Shown here: positions 8,437 through 9,749 of the stretch, piece by piece
Layout: each line of letters starts with the position of its first letter
Numbering within the stretch: the first letter of the stretch is position 1
Source of the DNA: Thioalkalivibrio sp.
GTDB taxonomy: Bacteria; Pseudomonadota; Gammaproteobacteria; Ectothiorhodospirales; Ectothiorhodospiraceae
Reading direction: 5' to 3'
DNA length: 9,749 bases
Assembly: GCA_007120155.1 (NCBI GenBank)
Contig: SKOF01000566.1
Coordinates: 1-9,749, forward strand
The notes under the pieces: generated by a model
The model's input: only the letters and a program-made list of their open reading frames with translations
Told to the model about the DNA's origin: nothing
Databases searched by the model: none
Program-made: the position numbers and the translations under genes

Positions 8437-8931
8437 TCAGGACTGGAACACGAAGTGCGCCGCCAGCTCCTCGGACAGGAAACCGCGCAACCAGATGGCC
8501 AGACGCTCAAAATGGGGCAGGAGCATGCTCTCGCGCCACCAGATCTCTTCGGGAATCACCGTCAGCGCCCCGAGCAGGACCAGCACCGCCACCACCAGTA
8601 CGCCGCGCGCCAGGCCGAACACCACACCCAGACTCCGATCGGTGCCGGACAGGCCCGTACGTCTGACCAACTGACCGGCGAGCACGTTGATGACGCCACC
8701 CAGCACCAGGGTGATGATGAACAACGCGGCAAAGGCGATCCCGATACGCAGGGTGCCGTCCGAAACCGCCACCGGCAGCATCTCGGCCAGGGCACTCGCG
8801 TAACCCAGGGAGATCCAGAATGCAATCACCCATGTGGCAAGCGAGATCGCCTCCTTGACGAATCCGCGAAACACGCTGATCACCGCCGAAAGCGCGATGA
8901 TGCCGATTATGATGAAATCAATCCAGCCCAT
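8437..8931 (-). CDS. cvpA: CvpA family inner-membrane protein
   Basis: A 164-residue integral membrane protein with four hydrophobic segments at about 5-20, 28-46, 62-84 and 100-122. In E. coli CvpA is needed for colicin V production and has been linked to envelope homeostasis; its molecular activity is not settled. Family features visible are the N-terminal DFIIIGII helix, the RGFVKE loop (22-27) and the DRSLGVVFGLARG segment (98-110) that starts the last helix. The C-terminal tail ends with FERLAIWLRGFL, typical of the family. The ATG at 8931 gives the standard N-terminus, with only a weak GGGA-type site upstream. Position directly before purF is the classic arrangement in gammaproteobacteria and supports the name. 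Confidence 0.95.
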   Translation of the reverse strand: MGWIDFIIIGIIALSAVISVFRGFVKEAISLATWVIAFWISLGYASALAEMLPVAVSDGTLRIGIAFAALFIITLVLGGVINVLAGQLVRRTGLSGTDRSLGVVFGLARGVLVVAVLVLLGALTVIPEEIWWRESMLLPHFERLAIWLRGFLSEELAAHFVFQS

Positions 8932-8995
8932 GGCGCGTCCCGGACCCGACGGACCATGAACTGCCGCCGGTCCGACTCACCCGGAAATGCGCGGG

Positions 8996-9012
8996 CCGCC
9001 CGCAACGGGCGG
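8996..9012. other. GC-only hairpin in the cvpA leader
   Basis: CCGCCCG (8996-9002) and CGGGCGG (9006-9012) form a perfect 7-bp stem with the loop CAA. It lies between the possible promoter and the cvpA start. There is no following T-run on either strand, so a simple intrinsic terminator is unlikely; it may be leader structure or chance in GC-rich DNA. Confidence 0.4.
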
Positions 9013-9052
9013 GTGAATCGAGGCGCACTGACCGTGTCGGCATCATCGGTGC

Positions 9053-9081
9053 ATTTTACCAGTCCGCCGCATGGGAGATAA
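9053..9081 (-). promoter_or_regulatory. Possible promoter for cvpA-purF
   Basis: Read on the minus strand, TAAAAT (complement of 9053-9058) resembles a -10 box at five of six positions. TTATCT (complement of 9076-9081) stands 17 bases upstream and matches the -35 consensus only at three positions. The site is in the roughly 200-base gap between dedD and cvpA and would give a leader of about 115 bases. The whole gap (8932-9134) otherwise holds two small palindromes and no gene that I can support. Confidence 0.35.
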
Positions 9082-9092
9082 GGGAAGCGCCG

Positions 9093-9107
9093 GACAGACC
9101 GTCTGTC
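9093..9107. promoter_or_regulatory. Perfect 15-base palindrome, possible operator or hairpin
   Basis: GACAGAC-C-GTCTGTC is a perfect inverted repeat of 7 + 1 + 7 bases. It lies just upstream of the possible cvpA promoter and 28 bases after the dedD stop. It could be a binding site for a dimeric regulator or a weak 3' hairpin of dedD; no T-run follows on the minus strand. It does not resemble the PurR box. Confidence 0.35.
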
Positions 9108-9134
9108 GGCCGGGGTGGACAGTGGCGCATTTCG

Positions 9135-9749
9135 TCAGGGATGTGCGACCACGATCCCCTGCAGTTCCACCTGATCCTTCATGCGGTCGCGCAGACGTTC
9201 TGCCTCCGAGCGTTCCGCCACCGGACCCACCTTGACGCGATAGAACATCCGGCCGTTGGCACGGGCAGGCTCCACGAACGCCGTGAACCCCAACTCACGC
9301 AGGCGGTCGCGTTCGGCACGCGCGTTCGCCTCCTCGCCGAAACTGCCCACCTGTACCGCGAAGCCGCCGGGATCCCCGGCGGGTTCTCCGGACGGCCTTT
9401 CCTGCACGGGCGCCGGGGCAGGGGCCGGTGCGGGCGGTGCAGGAGACGGGGCGCTTTCGGCAGGCAGCTCCACCGGCGCACTGCGCGGGGGAAGCGGATC
9501 CGGTTCCACGCTGCGCGCCTCGCTCCGGGGCGGAGGCCGCGTCTCTCCGGCCGGCGCTTCCGGAGGTCCGTCCAGCGCCAGGGGCGGGGCGGTTTCCGGG
9601 CGCAGGAACTCGGGCTCCGGGGGGATGGCATCGCGCAGGCTGACCTGCGCGTCACGCCCCGTGCCGTCCAGCAGCATGGGCAGGAAGATCACCGCCAGGG
9701 CCAGCAGCACGGCGGCGCCGACCAGACGCTGTTTCAATCGTGGATCCAC
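9135..9749 (-). CDS. dedD: DedD-like SPOR-domain cell division protein
   Basis: A 204-residue bitopic membrane protein. A short basic N-terminus (RLKQR) precedes one membrane segment (about 10-27), then a long Pro/Ala/Glu-rich linker (about 40-125) with PAPAPAP runs, then a C-terminal SPOR domain (about 126-202) beginning FAVQVGSFG and containing YRVKVGPV. SPOR domains bind denuded glycan strands at the division septum, and DedD in E. coli assists constriction from the periplasmic side. The frame begins with GTG at the last three bases of the window. This matches the expected N-terminus of the family (a short stretch before RLVG), so the gene is probably complete or lacks only a codon or two; upstream sequence is needed to be sure. 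The gene before cvpA-purF is dedD in many gammaproteobacteria, usually preceded by folC, which would lie just outside. Confidence 0.92.
   Translation of the reverse strand: MDPRLKQRLVGAAVLLALAVIFLPMLLDGTGRDAQVSLRDAIPPEPEFLRPETAPPLALDGPPEAPAGETRPPPRSEARSVEPDPLPPRSAPVELPAESAPSPAPPAPAPAPAPVQERPSGEPAGDPGGFAVQVGSFGEEANARAERDRLRELGFTAFVEPARANGRMFYRVKVGPVAERSEAERLRDRMKDQVELQGIVVAHP

Noticed and set aside
8932..9134. PurR operator or purine riboswitch before cvpA-purF
   Set aside because: No sequence resembling ACGCAAACGTTTTC and no purine-aptamer core could be found; only two small palindromes are present.

Overview
The window is GC-rich and its layout suggests a gammaproteobacterium. The block dedD-cvpA-purF matches the order in Escherichia and Pseudomonas relatives, PurF has no leader peptide before Cys2, and the intergenic repeats are of the GTAG-headed REP type. 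A member of the Ectothiorhodospiraceae/Chromatiales would fit, but this is inference; there is no rRNA or other taxonomic marker.

Left half (1-5810) is a trehalose and glycogen block. On the minus strand, glgX (glycogen debranching enzyme) runs directly into treY (malto-oligosyltrehalose synthase) with an 11-base overlap. treY leaves the window at its left edge after 472 codons. Divergent from them, on the plus strand, are a two-lobed DUF5752-type protein and treT (trehalose glycosyltransferring synthase), joined by an ATGA overlap. Two routes to trehalose are thus encoded back to back. One starts from glycogen (GlgX releases linear malto-oligosaccharides and TreY rearranges their reducing end; the expected TreZ partner is not visible). 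The other makes trehalose from NDP-glucose plus glucose (TreT). The divergent gap (3553-3876) holds a pair of inverted REP sequences and a possible promoter.

Middle (5811-6217) is a non-coding gap between convergent genes. Most of it is one nested imperfect palindrome of about 245 bases. Its outer arms are built on CACAGAGGT-like repeats, and its core is a second REP pair of a different family. About 150 bases beside it show no recognisable feature.

Right half (6218-9749), all minus strand and read from right to left, holds dedD (SPOR-domain division protein), a gap of about 200 bases with a possible promoter and two small palindromes, cvpA, purF (first committed step of purine synthesis), and a YkuD-type L,D-transpeptidase whose apparent start lies inside the end of purF.

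The coding genes are mostly familiar. The most interesting points are the repeat architecture (two REP families in under 2.5 kb, one embedded in another inverted repeat), the DUF5752-TreT pairing with an internal duplication in the DUF5752 protein, and the position and start of the transpeptidase.
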